From: an uncultured Fretibacterium sp.
GTDB lineage: Bacteria > Synergistota > Synergistia > Synergistales > Aminobacteriaceae
Direction: 5' to 3'
Assembly: GCA_946186205.1 (NCBI GenBank)
Contig: CAMHMH010000004.1
Span: 151,863 to 215,862 of the forward strand
DNA length: 64,000 nucleotides
A model generated the notes under the pieces. The model ran no database searches. It was given only the letters and a program-made list of their open reading frames with translations, and was not told the DNA's origin. The position numbers and the translations under genes are program-made. Shown here piece after piece: positions 44,459 to 53,547 of this stretch; the first letter of the stretch is position 1, and each line of letters opens with the position of its first letter.

Positions 44459-44489
44459 CCCCCTTGCAGAAAGTGTGAGGGGGTTTTTG
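44459..44489. terminator. Terminator between convergent nucleotidase and SGNH genes
   Basis: CCCCCTTGCA pairs with TGTGAGGGGG (ten pairs, two G-U) followed by TTTTTG on the plus strand. It directly abuts the end of the convergent SGNH gene. Confidence 0.8.
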
Positions 44490-45059
44490 TTACACAAGAG
44501 GCTTTATGAAGTCAATCCATTTTTGCGCGCCTTCACCGTTAATGTGCAGCCCGTCAAAAGTATACTTCAATGGCAGCTCGCCTTCCTCCGCGAAAAGCTC
44601 ATAGAGATCAACAAGCGTGCAGCCAGTCTCATCAGCAATCCTCCGTATCATGTCATTAACAGCTTCTATCTTCATGTTGTGCCGATAGCCCATGTACTTT
44701 GAGTTAACCGGGATGAGAGTCTGAAGATATATCTTGCTTTCGTTCGAGCCTTCATGAATCTTGCTGATGATCTCGCGAATGTTGCCGGCAAGTTTGCGCT
44801 CGCTCATGCCCATAGCAATATCGTTCGTGCCGATGAGGAGAAAAATTTTTGCGGGCTTGTGCCTTATTACCTCGTCGAGTCGGTTAAGGACTCCTATTGT
44901 TGTGTCGCCTGCAATGCCTCTGTTGATGACGTTCACGCCGGGCAGAAGCTCATTGAGACTCAGCCAGTCCGTCAGGCTGTCGCCGAGAAATATTACGCAG
45001 CCTTCATTAACCGGGGCATTGATGAACATGCTGTGCTTCACTCTGTAATAACCGTCCAT
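44490..45059 (-). CDS. SGNH/GDSL-family hydrolase
   Basis: 189 residues. Block I FLGDSLTDW with the serine nucleophile, block II NRGIAGDTT, block III LLIGTNDIAMG, and block V FDGLHINGEG with the catalytic Asp-x-x-His. No signal peptide. Lipase, esterase or carbohydrate deacetylase; the substrate is not predictable. GGAAGTGTAATC precedes the ATG at 45059. Confidence 0.9.
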   Translation of the reverse strand: MDGYYRVKHSMFINAPVNEGCVIFLGDSLTDWLSLNELLPGVNVINRGIAGDTTIGVLNRLDEVIRHKPAKIFLLIGTNDIAMGMSERKLAGNIREIISKIHEGSNESKIYLQTLIPVNSKYMGYRHNMKIEAVNDMIRRIADETGCTLVDLYELFAEEGELPLKYTFDGLHINGEGAQKWIDFIKPLV

Positions 45060-45136
45060 GATTACACTTCCTTCAATTTTTGATGACTGAATTTTACACG
45101 AGTAGTAATAAACTTTTGTTCATTACTGGCTTATGA

Positions 45137-45166
45137 TTGACAGAAAATTTCACACACCGTTATAAT
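45137..45166 (+). promoter_or_regulatory. Promoter of argCBD
   Basis: TTGACA, 18-bp spacer, TATAAT: the best sigma-70-like promoter in the window, about 37 bases before the argC ATG. No ARG box is evident by eye. Confidence 0.75.
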
Positions 45167-45202
45167 ACGCGGCAATAAAAATTCCAACGGAGAAAATTAT
45201 TC

Positions 45203-46114
45203 ATGAAGAAAATATTTATTGACGGCAGCGCAGGGACAACAGGACTCAAAATTTATGAGCGGCTCATTTCACGCAAAGACATTCAGCTTCTCACACTCAC
45301 AGATGAAACACGCAAGGACATCAACGCACGCCGGGACGCTCTCAACATGGCCGATATTGCTTTCTTGTGCCTCCCTGATGACGCGGCAAGAGAGTCAGTC
45401 TCACTCGTCAGCAATGAGTCAACAGCAGTCATTGACACGTCGACAGCTCACAGAGTGAGTCCCGGATGGGTTTACGGACTCCCGGAGCTTTCATCACAGC
45501 GCGAAAAGATTTCAGCCTCAAAACGAATCGCAAACCCCGGATGTCATGCAACAGGATTCATTGCGCTCGTTGCTCCGTTAGTGCAGTCGGGACTCATCAG
45601 CAAGAATGAATCTCTCACGTGCTTTTCACTCACGGGCTATTCAGGCGGCGGCAAAAAGATGATTGCTCAGTATGAAGATGACAAGCGTGACTCACTTCTT
45701 GACGCTCCGAGGCAGTACGGTCTGAGTCAGACTCACAAGCACTTGCCAGAAATGACTCAGGTCTCAGGGCTTGAAGTTCAGCCGGTGTTCTGTCCGATTG
45801 TCGCTCCGTTCTATTCGGGGATGGAAGTTACTGTATCACTTCACGGGAAAAACATTCAGGCCGTGAAAGAATGCTACAAGGATTATTATCATGAAGGAGT
45901 TATTCATTTCGCGGAAAATTCAGATGAGGGCGGCTTCATTTCGGCGAGGAAATTCTCCGGGCGCGATGACTTGGAGATCTCCGTTCACGGTAATGATGAA
46001 CGTATTCTCTTAGTCTCAAGATTCGACAACCTCGGCAAAGGTGCTTCAGGCGCGGCGATTCAGAACATGAATATTCTGCTCGGCATCAATGAGTCAGAAG
46101 GGCTTAACGTTTAA
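45203..46114 (+). CDS. argC: N-acetyl-gamma-glutamyl-phosphate reductase (type 2 ArgC)
   Basis: 303 residues, the shorter type 2 form. KKIFIDGSAGTTGLKIYERL is the NADPH-binding start. The catalytic cysteine lies in ANPGCHATGF, and HKHLPEM supplies the conserved histidine. Third step of arginine or ornithine synthesis. It begins an argC-argB-argD operon with 12- and 13-base gaps. Confidence 0.93.
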   Translation: MKKIFIDGSAGTTGLKIYERLISRKDIQLLTLTDETRKDINARRDALNMADIAFLCLPDDAARESVSLVSNESTAVIDTSTAHRVSPGWVYGLPELSSQREKISASKRIANPGCHATGFIALVAPLVQSGLISKNESLTCFSLTGYSGGGKKMIAQYEDDKRDSLLDAPRQYGLSQTHKHLPEMTQVSGLEVQPVFCPIVAPFYSGMEVTVSLHGKNIQAVKECYKDYYHEGVIHFAENSDEGGFISARKFSGRDDLEISVHGNDERILLVSRFDNLGKGASGAAIQNMNILLGINESEGLNV

Positions 46115-46126
46115 GGAGGAATCATC

Positions 46127-46975
46127 ATGAAGGCAACAGAACGCGCAGAGATTTTAGTTCAGGCACTCCCATACATAAGAAAGTACACGGGAAAAATCGT
46201 TGTCATAAAATACGGCGGCAACGCAATGACTTCTGAGTCTCTCAAGCAGCAGGTCATGGAAGATATTGTGTTATTGCGGCTCGTTGGCGTTAACGTCGTT
46301 CTCGTTCACGGAGGAGGCCCGGAGATTAATTCATTGATGGACAGACTCGGAAAGAAGCCCGAATTTGTTGACGGACTCAGAGTAACCGACCAGGAGACTA
46401 TAGACATTGTGCAGATGGTTCTTGCCGGGAAGGTCAACAAGTCTCTTGTAGGTTTGCTTGAGACAAAAGGCGGAAGGGCTGTAGGACTTTCGGGACTCGA
46501 TGACAGACTCATTCAGGCGAGATTCAAAGATGAGAGACTCGGACTCGTCGGCGAAATCACAAAGATTAATCCCGAATGCGTTTATGACCTTCTCGCAAAA
46601 AACTATATCCCGGTAATCTCGACAATCGCGAGCGGTGAAAACGGTGAAACATTCAACATCAACGGCGACACGGCAGCGGCATATATCGCGGGGGCATTGC
46701 ACGCTGAGAGGCTCATAATGATGACTGACATTGCCGGAATCTTGCGCGACCCCAAAGACCCGTCAACACTCATCAGCAAAATCACAGTTGCAGAGGCTCA
46801 AGCCCTCAAAGCGTCAGGAGTGATTACGGGCGGAATGATTCCGAAGGCTGACTGCTGCATTAAGGCAATCAATGAAGGCGTGAACAAAGTTATAATTATG
46901 GACGGCAGAGTCCCTCACTCAATCTTGATAGAGCTTCTCACGGATGAGGGAGCCGGCACAATGTTTTTAGCTTAA
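46127..46975 (+). CDS. argB: Acetylglutamate kinase
   Basis: 282 residues of the amino-acid kinase fold: VVIKYGGNAM, VHGGGPEIN, GLSGLDDRLIQA, NINGDTAAAYIAGAL and GGMIPKADCCIKAI. Second step of ornithine synthesis. GGAGGAATCATC ribosome site. The C-terminal ATP-domain contains the segment associated with arginine-sensitive enzymes, but feedback inhibition cannot be settled by eye. Confidence 0.95.
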   Translation: MKATERAEILVQALPYIRKYTGKIVVIKYGGNAMTSESLKQQVMEDIVLLRLVGVNVVLVHGGGPEINSLMDRLGKKPEFVDGLRVTDQETIDIVQMVLAGKVNKSLVGLLETKGGRAVGLSGLDDRLIQARFKDERLGLVGEITKINPECVYDLLAKNYIPVISTIASGENGETFNINGDTAAAYIAGALHAERLIMMTDIAGILRDPKDPSTLISKITVAEAQALKASGVITGGMIPKADCCIKAINEGVNKVIIMDGRVPHSILIELLTDEGAGTMFLA

Positions 46976-46988
46976 GGAGGATTCATTC

Positions 46989-48149
46989 ATGAACATTCAG
47001 GAGACAGACCGCGAATACGTAGCAGGAACTTACGCGCGCTTCCCCGTAACAATCACAGCCGGAAAAGGATCACTAGTAACGGACATTGACGGCAAAGACT
47101 ATATAGACCTCACGTCGGGAATTGCTGTGAACTCGTTCGGAGTGTGCGATGATGTCTGGTACAAGGCAGTATGTGAGCAGGCCGCAAAGATTCAGCACAT
47201 GTCGAATTTGTTTTACACCGAGCCTTGCGCGAAACTTGCGAAAATGTTATGTGAACGCACGGGAATGAGCAAAGTATTCTTCTCGAACTCAGGCGCGGAA
47301 GCTAACGAATGCGCGGTGAAAGTCGCACGGAAATACGCAGCTGACACGAAAGGCCCGGACTATCACACAATAATCACCCTCAAGAACAGTTTTCACGGAC
47401 GTACAATCGCAATGTTATCGGCAACGGGTCAGGACAAATTTCACGAGTCATTCAGGCCATTGACACCGGGATTTGTTCACGCTGAGGCAAATAACCTTGA
47501 GTACATGAAGGTGCTTGCAGACGCTCACAAGACAGCCGCAATAATGATCGAGTGCGTTCAGGGCGAAGGCGGAGTCGTTGCGCTTGATGAAGAATACGTG
47601 AAGGGAGTCGCAAAGATTGCGAGCGATAACGGGATTATTCTCATTGTTGACGAGGTTCAGACAGGCAACGGCAGGACGGGACATCTATACAGCTACATGA
47701 ACTACGGCATAAACCCTGACATAGTATCAACGGCAAAAGGACTCGCGGGCGGACTTCCTCTCGGCGCAACAATGTTAAGCGAAAAGGTGAAGGACACACT
47801 GAAGCCCGGGGATCACGGCTCAACGTTCGGCGGAAATCCTGTAGCTTGTGCTGCGGGTGTGAGCATTCTCGAACGAATTGACGATAAACTCATGGCCGGA
47901 GTCAGGGAGAAGAGCAAATTTTTGTTTGAGACATTCACGGGCGCGCCGGGTATTGTGTCTGTGTCAGGTATGGGCTTGATGATGGGACTGAAGACCACGA
48001 AGCCCGCAAAAGATGTCGTGAACGCCTGCATATCTGAAGGGGTATTGTGCCTCACAGCAAAAGACAGAATAAGACTCCTTCCTGCGCTGAATATCCCGGA
48101 TGATTTGCTTCATAAGGCCGCCGAAGTCATCAAGAAGTGCTGCGCGTGA
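46989..48149 (+). CDS. argD: Acetylornithine aminotransferase
   Basis: 386-residue class III aminotransferase: FFSNSGAEANECAVKVARK, NSFHGRT, LIVDEVQTGNGRTG, and the PLP lysine in STAKGLAGGLPLGA. Converts N-acetylglutamate semialdehyde to acetylornithine. Last gene of the operon. argJ/argE/argF are not present, so ornithine synthesis is completed by genes elsewhere. Confidence 0.93.
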   Translation: MNIQETDREYVAGTYARFPVTITAGKGSLVTDIDGKDYIDLTSGIAVNSFGVCDDVWYKAVCEQAAKIQHMSNLFYTEPCAKLAKMLCERTGMSKVFFSNSGAEANECAVKVARKYAADTKGPDYHTIITLKNSFHGRTIAMLSATGQDKFHESFRPLTPGFVHAEANNLEYMKVLADAHKTAAIMIECVQGEGGVVALDEEYVKGVAKIASDNGIILIVDEVQTGNGRTGHLYSYMNYGINPDIVSTAKGLAGGLPLGATMLSEKVKDTLKPGDHGSTFGGNPVACAAGVSILERIDDKLMAGVREKSKFLFETFTGAPGIVSVSGMGLMMGLKTTKPAKDVVNACISEGVLCLTAKDRIRLLPALNIPDDLLHKAAEVIKKCCA

Positions 48150-48164
48150 AAATTTTTCAGCATT

Positions 48165-48226
48165 AATTTTTGAGACTCACAGAACCGAATCGGCAGCTTC
48201 ATTTTCACTGGGGCTGCTGTTTTTTG
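48165..48226 (+). terminator. argD terminator with a GANTC repeat relic
   Basis: GCAGC (48194-48198) pairs with GCTGC before TGTTTTTT. The stretch before it (GAGACTC…GAACCGAATCGG) carries two GANTC sites and matches part of the arrays at 20.1 and 25.2 kb. Confidence 0.6.
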
Positions 48227-48254
48227 TACCGTGAATTTATCACTCTGTTATAAT
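48224..48254 (+). promoter_or_regulatory. Promoter of ftsH
   Basis: TTGTAC, 19-bp spacer, TATAAT, 45 bases before the preferred TTG start. The -35 overlaps the argD terminator T-run. Confidence 0.55.
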
Positions 48255-48299
48255 CGTTGACATTCATTAATACATCACCGAATGAAGGCAGGTTTTATC

Positions 48300-50309
48300 T
48301 TGGGCAAGGTAGTAAAGAATCTTGGACTCTATCTTGTGCTGGTTCTTGTTGTTGTTACGATGGTCAACACGTTCCTGACACCTGAAGAAGTCCAGAAGCA
48401 ATATGATGAGATAAGTTACAGCCAGTTTCTTAAAGAATTGGACGCGGGTAATGTCCGAATACTTCAGATACGAAACAACACAGTGCCGGGGGAGTCAAGC
48501 TCCGCGACATTGCAGGGCGAGCTTCACAACGGCCAGAGATTTTTGACGTACGGACTCGATGTCTCAGAGATTGCGGACAAAGCATCAGCAAAAGGAGTTA
48601 CAGTTACGTTTGAGGCTCCGCAAAAAAATACGTGGCTCATGTCGTTAATGACCTCATTATTTCCGACTCTCTTGTTGATTGGCGTATGGGTATATTTCCT
48701 GAACAACATGCAGGGCGGTGGCGGCGGTCGTATTATGTCGTTCGGACGTAGCAAGGCAAAATTATTCCTCGACAATAAGCCGAAAGTTACATTTGCTGAC
48801 GTTGCGGGCTGTGATGAGTCAAAAGAAGAGCTTCAAGAAGTAATACATTTCCTGAAAGACCCGGAGAAATTCAAGAAGTTAGGCGCGAGAGTCCCGAAAG
48901 GTGTATTGCTTGTAGGCCCTCCCGGCACAGGCAAGACTCTATTAGCCCGTGCTGCTGCTGGTGAAGCTGATGTTCCTTTCTTCAGCTCAAGCGGTTCTGA
49001 CTTTGTGGAGATGTTCGTAGGCGTGGGAGCCGCAAGAGTGAGAGACCTCTTTGAACAGGCGAAAAAGTATCAGCCGTGTATTATCTTCATTGACGAGATG
49101 GACGCGGTTGGACGGCACAGAGGAGCGGGACTCGGCGGAGGACATGACGAGCGCGAGCAGACGTTGAATCAATTGCTTGTTGAGCTTGACGGATTCGACG
49201 ACACAAGCACCACGATACTAATTGCCGCAACAAACAGGCCCGACATATTAGACCCTGCATTGCTGAGGCCGGGACGTTTCGACAGGCATATTACGGTTGA
49301 CCGCCCTGACGTTAAAGGCCGCGAGGAGATCCTCAAAGTTCACATGAAGGACAAAGTTTTTGCTGACGATGTAGACACGGGAGTATTGGCGCGGAGGACT
49401 CCGGGACTCGTCGGCGCAGACCTCGAAAATCTCGTGAATGAAGGAGCGTTGTTAGCCGCAAGAAGAAATCACGAGAAAATCACGATGGAAGACCTTGAAG
49501 AAGGAATCGAGCGCGTAATGGCCGGGCCTGAAAGAAAGAGCCGAATCCTTAATGACCGCGAACGCAAAATTATCGCGTATCATGAAACAGGTCATGCAAT
49601 CGTCGCAAAAGTTTTGCCCGGTTCAGACCCTGTTCACAAAATATCAATCATTCCGAGAGGACACGCGGCACTAGGCTACACTCTTCAATTGCCGGAAGAA
49701 GACAGATTCCTCATCTCAAAGTCCGAACTCATGAACCGAATCTCAGTGCTGCTCAGCGGGAGAGTCAGTGAAGAGATTGTGTTCAACGACGTAACGAGCG
49801 GCGCGGCGAATGACCTTGAGAGAGCGACTCAGACAGCGCGTCAAATGGTGACTCAGCTGGGAATGAGCGACTCTCTTGGCTTGGTGAAACTCGGAAACAA
49901 ACGCGAGGAAATTTTTTTAGGGCGCGACATTTCGGAGGACAGGAACTACAGCGAGCAGGTAGCGTACCAGATCGACCAGGAAGTGAAGACGATAATCGAC
50001 AAGTGCTACGAGAACGCGAAAGAGATTCTCACAATGAGGCGTGCTTTGATGGACAAGATAGCGGGAGTTTTGCTTGAACGTGAAGTGATTGACGGCGAGG
50101 AATTTGACAGGCTCATGAAAGAGGGAGTATCGAACGGAGCGAATGACGCACGGGAATTTGAGTACTCCGTGAATGATGATACCCCGCAGGACTCAGCCTC
50201 ACAGCCTCAGAATGACACGAACAATGAAGAAATGAAATCTGACATTCCCGAAATGCCCGACACAAGGGTAGACTCGATACCGAAAACGGGACGAGATTTT
50301 ATCGCATAG
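48300..50309 (+). CDS. ftsH: ATP-dependent zinc metalloprotease FtsH
   Basis: 669 residues. Two membrane helices ([16 protein letters not shown] and [18 protein letters not shown]) flank a periplasmic loop. The AAA domain has Walker A GPPGTGKT and Walker [13 protein letters not shown], with [23 protein letters not shown]. The protease has HETGH (zinc site). The C-terminal tail is acidic. Start: TTG 48300 is preferred because AAGGCAGG precedes it; an in-frame ATG at 48282 has no ribosome site. Degrades membrane and regulatory proteins. Confidence 0.95.
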   Translation: MGKVVKNLGLYLVLVLVVVTMVNTFLTPEEVQKQYDEISYSQFLKELDAGNVRILQIRNNTVPGESSSATLQGELHNGQRFLTYGLDVSEIADKASAKGVTVTFEAPQKNTWLMSLMTSLFPTLLLIGVWVYFLNNMQGGGGGRIMSFGRSKAKLFLDNKPKVTFADVAGCDESKEELQEVIHFLKDPEKFKKLGARVPKGVLLVGPPGTGKTLLARAAAGEADVPFFSSSGSDFVEMFVGVGAARVRDLFEQAKKYQPCIIFIDEMDAVGRHRGAGLGGGHDEREQTLNQLLVELDGFDDTSTTILIAATNRPDILDPALLRPGRFDRHITVDRPDVKGREEILKVHMKDKVFADDVDTGVLARRTPGLVGADLENLVNEGALLAARRNHEKITMEDLEEGIERVMAGPERKSRILNDRERKIIAYHETGHAIVAKVLPGSDPVHKISIIPRGHAALGYTLQLPEEDRFLISKSELMNRISVLLSGRVSEEIVFNDVTSGAANDLERATQTARQMVTQLGMSDSLGLVKLGNKREEIFLGRDISEDRNYSEQVAYQIDQEVKTIIDKCYENAKEILTMRRALMDKIAGVLLEREVIDGEEFDRLMKEGVSNGANDAREFEYSVNDDTPQDSASQPQNDTNNEEMKSDIPEMPDTRVDSIPKTGRDFIA

Positions 50310-50353
50310 CTTGACGGCTTGAAGTTAATCGGCAATAATTAGCGTGTTCGATT

Positions 50354-50427
50354 TGGGATGTCGTCCAAAGGCAGGACGCGGGACTTTGGATCCTGTAATG
50401 ATGGTTCGAATCCATCCATCCCAGCCA
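50354..50427 (+). tRNA. tRNA-Gln (anticodon TTG)
   Basis: Acceptor TGGGATG/CATCCCA, anticodon loop ACTTTGGAT with TTG, T-arm TGATGG…CCATCC-type pairing with TTCGAAT loop, encoded CCA. It lies between ftsH and glmU on the same strand. Confidence 0.93.
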
Positions 50428-50456
50428 CACGACTCATAATAGAGGTGACGCATGTC

Positions 50457-51851
50457 ATGAAAAATCTGTGTGTTCTCGTCATGGCCGCCGGAAAAGGCAC
50501 GCGAATGAAGAGCGCAACGCCGAAAGTTTTGCAGCCAGTGCTTGACCGTCCTATTATTGACTACGTTATGGGCAATGCAATATCAGCCGGAATAAATCAG
50601 GAAGATTTAGCGGTGCTTGTAGGTTCAGGCGGAGAAGAAGTAGAAGCTCACATCAAAGAGAAATTCCCGAACGTTAAAATCTTATGGCAGCATGAACAGC
50701 TAGGTACAGGCCATGCGGTGAAGACAGCCCGCGATTTCTGGTCAGAATATGAGAATCTCATTGTTCTTAACGGGGACTTGCCGATGATGAAGCCTGAGAG
50801 TCTGCAAAAATTAATATCATCTGCCGGACAAAATGACTGCACTGTTATAACGTTTGAAGCAGAAAATCCCGGAGCTTACGGAAGAATCATACGGAGCAAA
50901 AACTCAGTCTCAATTGTCGAATACAAAGACGCTTCACCCGAACAGCGCGAAATTCGCGAAGTCAACGCAGGCTGTTACGCCTTCAAAGTAAAGTCCCTTC
51001 TCAGAATCATAGACTCAATCACAAACAACAACGCTCAGAAAGAATACTACATCACAGACGCATTATCCCTCATGAATGAATCAGGAATGACAACAGGAGC
51101 TTTCATCATGCCTGAAAGTGAAATGCAGGGCGTGAATACTCAGGAAGAACTAGCGAACGTATCACGTGAAATGCGCCGCGAGATTCTGACTCACTGGATG
51201 AAAGAAGGAGTGAGAATTGTTGACCCTGACACCGTATATATTGGTGCTGATGTAGTTCTGTCTCATGACGTAACAATAATGCCTAATGTGCAGATATGGG
51301 GACGCTGCGTAATAGGCGAGGGCAGCTATATCGGTTCAGGCTCAATAATTACGAGTTCAATACTTGGTGAGAATGTCATAGTAACGGCCTATGCAGTGAT
51401 CGAGAACAGCATACTCAGCAATAACGCTAAGGCCGGGCCTTTCTGCTACATTCGGGATCATACAGTTCTTGAGGAGAGAGCGTTTGCGGGGAAATTCGTT
51501 GAGCTGAAAAATTCGCGGATTGGTGAAGGCTCAAAAGTCCCTCACTTGTCATACATGGGAGATGCGACACTCGGCCATGATGTGAACATCGGAGCGGGAA
51601 GCATCACATGCAACTATGACGGAGTGAACAAGAACAAGACTCATATCGGAAACAATTGCTTTATCGGATCAAATACAATGTTCGTCGCTCCTGTTGAGGT
51701 CGGCGAGGGTTCAACGACAGCGGCGGGTTCTGTGATAACTCAGAGAGTGCCGGAAAATTCATTAGGGGTAGGGAGGGCGAGACAGACAAACATAGCGGAC
51801 TGGTCATTACGTAACCATCACCACAAAACTACAACGGAAGGGGATAAGTAA
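50457..51851 (+). CDS. glmU: Bifunctional N-acetylglucosamine-1-P uridyltransferase / glucosamine-1-P acetyltransferase
   Basis: 464 residues. The N-terminal uridyltransferase has VMAAGKGTRMKSATPKVLQ, QLGTGHAVKTA and LNGDLPM. The C-terminal left-handed beta-helix acetyltransferase has hexapeptide repeats and HLSYMGDATLGHDVNIGAG. Makes UDP-GlcNAc for peptidoglycan. ATG at 50457 follows AGAGGTGACGCATGTC; the frame extends backwards only into the tRNA gene. prs follows two bases after its stop. Confidence 0.95.
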   Translation: MKNLCVLVMAAGKGTRMKSATPKVLQPVLDRPIIDYVMGNAISAGINQEDLAVLVGSGGEEVEAHIKEKFPNVKILWQHEQLGTGHAVKTARDFWSEYENLIVLNGDLPMMKPESLQKLISSAGQNDCTVITFEAENPGAYGRIIRSKNSVSIVEYKDASPEQREIREVNAGCYAFKVKSLLRIIDSITNNNAQKEYYITDALSLMNESGMTTGAFIMPESEMQGVNTQEELANVSREMRREILTHWMKEGVRIVDPDTVYIGADVVLSHDVTIMPNVQIWGRCVIGEGSYIGSGSIITSSILGENVIVTAYAVIENSILSNNAKAGPFCYIRDHTVLEERAFAGKFVELKNSRIGEGSKVPHLSYMGDATLGHDVNIGAGSITCNYDGVNKNKTHIGNNCFIGSNTMFVAPVEVGEGSTTAAGSVITQRVPENSLGVGRARQTNIADWSLRNHHHKTTTEGDK

Positions 51852-51853
51852 TC

Positions 51854-52819
51854 ATGCCCAGAGGTAACGGCCTCAAAATAATATCAGGCAATGCACATCC
51901 TGAATTTGCGCTCAAGGTAAGCGAGGAACTTGGAGTCCCGTTAGCAGACGTTAAGAGCTTCAAATTTTCCGACGGTGAAACGGGGATAAGATTCGGCGAG
52001 AGTGTGAGAGGCGCGGACGTGTTCATCATACAGCCGACATGCTGCCCGACGAACGAGCGAATAATGAACTTGCTGATAATGGCTGACGCAGTGAAAAGGG
52101 CTTCAGCTCATTATGTGAATGCTGTGATACCGTATTTTGGATATTGCCGGCAGGACAGGAAAGCGAAACCGCGCGAGCCAATCACGGCCAAACTTGTAGC
52201 GAATCTCATAATGCACGGAGGAATTGACCGGGTAATAACGGCTGACCTTCACGCGGGGCAGATACAGGGATTCTTTGACATACCTGTGGATCATTTGACG
52301 GCCATGAATCTTTTTGCTGATTATTTCCGTGAGTTTCTTGCTGACGACTTGAAGGCGGGAAATGTTGTAGTAGTTTCGCCTGATGTAGGAGGAGTTGCGA
52401 GGGCGAGAAAATTTGCTGTGAAGCTCGATGTTGATATAGCGATTGTCGACAAGAGACGCTCACATGACGTAGCGAATCAGTCTGAAGTTATGGACATTGT
52501 AGGAAACGTGAAGGGACGCACGGCGATACTTGTTGATGATATTATCGACACGGCCGGGACTATCTGCCATGCTGCTGACGGACTCATAGAGCGCGGGTGC
52601 AAGAGGGTGTTTGCGTGCGCGACTCATGCTGTGCTTTCTGGGAAGGCGATGGAGTACATAAACGAGTCTGCGATTGAGAGGCTGATATTCTCTGACACGA
52701 TACCGTTGACGGAGGACAAGAAAACGGACAAGATATTGCAGCTGTCAATAGCTCCTGCGTTTGCTGAGGCAATAAGAAGAGTACATGAAGAATTGCCGTT
52801 GAGTCAGATGTTTGAATAA
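51854..52819 (+). CDS. prs: Ribose-phosphate pyrophosphokinase
   Basis: 321 residues. PRPP synthase with YFGYCRQDRKAKPREPITAK (ATP site, here partial: CRQDRKAKPREPITAK), DLHAGQIQGFFDIPVDHL, and the PRPP loop VDDIIDTAGTI. Supplies PRPP for nucleotides and His/Trp. Co-transcribed with glmU, as in many bacteria. Ends in a strong terminator. Confidence 0.95.
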   Translation: MPRGNGLKIISGNAHPEFALKVSEELGVPLADVKSFKFSDGETGIRFGESVRGADVFIIQPTCCPTNERIMNLLIMADAVKRASAHYVNAVIPYFGYCRQDRKAKPREPITAKLVANLIMHGGIDRVITADLHAGQIQGFFDIPVDHLTAMNLFADYFREFLADDLKAGNVVVVSPDVGGVARARKFAVKLDVDIAIVDKRRSHDVANQSEVMDIVGNVKGRTAILVDDIIDTAGTICHAADGLIERGCKRVFACATHAVLSGKAMEYINESAIERLIFSDTIPLTEDKKTDKILQLSIAPAFAEAIRRVHEELPLSQMFE

Positions 52820-52837
52820 GAATATAGAGAGATGATG

Positions 52838-52865
52838 CCCCCGGTGAAAGTGCCGGGGGTTTTTT
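52838..52865 (+). terminator. Terminator after prs
   Basis: CCCCCGG pairs with CCGGGGG around TGAAAGTG, followed by TTTTTT. Confidence 0.9.
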
Positions 52866-52934
52866 GTGTGCTGAAAAATTTATGTGATTAATTTATGGAA
52901 ATTCAGAGATAAAAATATGGACAAAACAACACTG

Positions 52935-52996
52935 TGCTATAATATTTCCTGTCTTAAAGTTCATATTAAGCACTTGACTATTCTAATGTAGTCTAA
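52935..52996 (+). promoter_or_regulatory. Promoter and imperfect inverted repeat upstream of the secreted-protein island
   Basis: TGCTATAAT (52935-52943) is an extended -10 element identical to the one before the GT4 gene. About 30 bases later TTGACTA faces TAGTCTAA across TTCTAATG (52974-52996), an operator-like or hairpin element in the long leader. A second, poorer promoter could use the same TTGACT. The 270-bp gap holds no other gene. Confidence 0.5.
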
Positions 52997-53137
52997 ATTA
53001 TTCGTCTTGTCCGTTGCTTATTATAGCATAGCGGCGGCGGGTGATTGTTAGTTGTGTGCTTTTGCTCTTGCGCCGGGTAGTTTTCTTCGTGAAGGGAGCT
53101 GTTTGGCGCAGCGTTTTGTGTTATAAGGGAGGAGGAA

Positions 53138-53302
53138 TTGATAAAGAGAATCGCGTTTGCAGTAATGTTGTCGGTGTTGTTCGGGCTGTCTGGATATTTG
53201 GAGTCCGATTGTGTACTAAGTGAAAGGAGAAAATACTATGTTGAAGAAGTCAAAAGTCGTCGCATTATTGGCCGTGTGCGTGATGATGTTTGCGATCGTT
53301 GA
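53138..53302 (+). CDS. Possible 54-residue leader-like ORF
   Basis: A TTG directly after GGGAGGAGGAA opens a 54-residue frame whose N-terminus looks like a signal sequence (KRIAFAVMLSVLFGLSGYL) and then becomes charged. It overlaps the start of the next gene in another frame by 65 bases. The strong purine-rich site supports translation, but the spacing to TTG is short. It may be a decayed relative of the two downstream secreted proteins, or a leader peptide. Confidence 0.35.
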   Translation: MIKRIAFAVMLSVLFGLSGYLESDCVLSERRKYYVEEVKSRRIIGRVRDDVCDR

Positions 53303-53534
53303 GCCGTCATTCGCGGGATGGTTCTGGGACGAAGAGCCAAAGAAAGAAGAGCCGAAACAGGAAAGCGGTGCAGGTTCAGCTGTTGCAGGAGGTGTTTTAG
53401 GGGCATTGCTAGGAGCTGCTACGGTTGTGGTTACTGGCGGAGCTGCGTTGCCTCTTGTTGTAGGTGCGGCTACGGCGGGTGCTGTTGCTGGCAGTGTCGC
53501 GGGAAATTCAGATTCGGGGACAAAAGAAAAATAG
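53238..53534 (+). CDS. Small secreted glycine-zipper protein
   Basis: 98 residues; ATG after AAAGGAGAAAATACT. Signal peptide (VVALLAVCVMMFAIVEPSFA, cleavage before GWFW), an acidic/lysine-rich linker (DEEPKKEEPKQES), and a Gly/Ala/Val hydrophobic hairpin (AVAGGVLGALLGAATVVV, then LPLVVGAATAGAVAGSVAG) of the glycine-zipper type. The signal peptide is nearly identical to that of the next gene, so the two are paralogous at the N-terminus. Likely membrane-inserting; function unknown. Confidence 0.75.
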   Translation: MLKKSKVVALLAVCVMMFAIVEPSFAGWFWDEEPKKEEPKQESGAGSAVAGGVLGALLGAATVVVTGGAALPLVVGAATAGAVAGSVAGNSDSGTKEK

Positions 53535-53547
53535 GGAGGCAATAATC

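Noticed and set aside
50358..50456. N-terminal extension of glmU
   Set aside because: The in-frame extension lies inside the tRNA-Gln gene; the conserved GlmU start and ribosome site are at 50457.
53464..53547. 28-residue N-terminal extension of the nuclease toxin
   Set aside because: It overlaps the previous gene in another frame, whereas ATG 53548 has a ribosome site and begins a proper signal peptide shared with the upstream paralogue.
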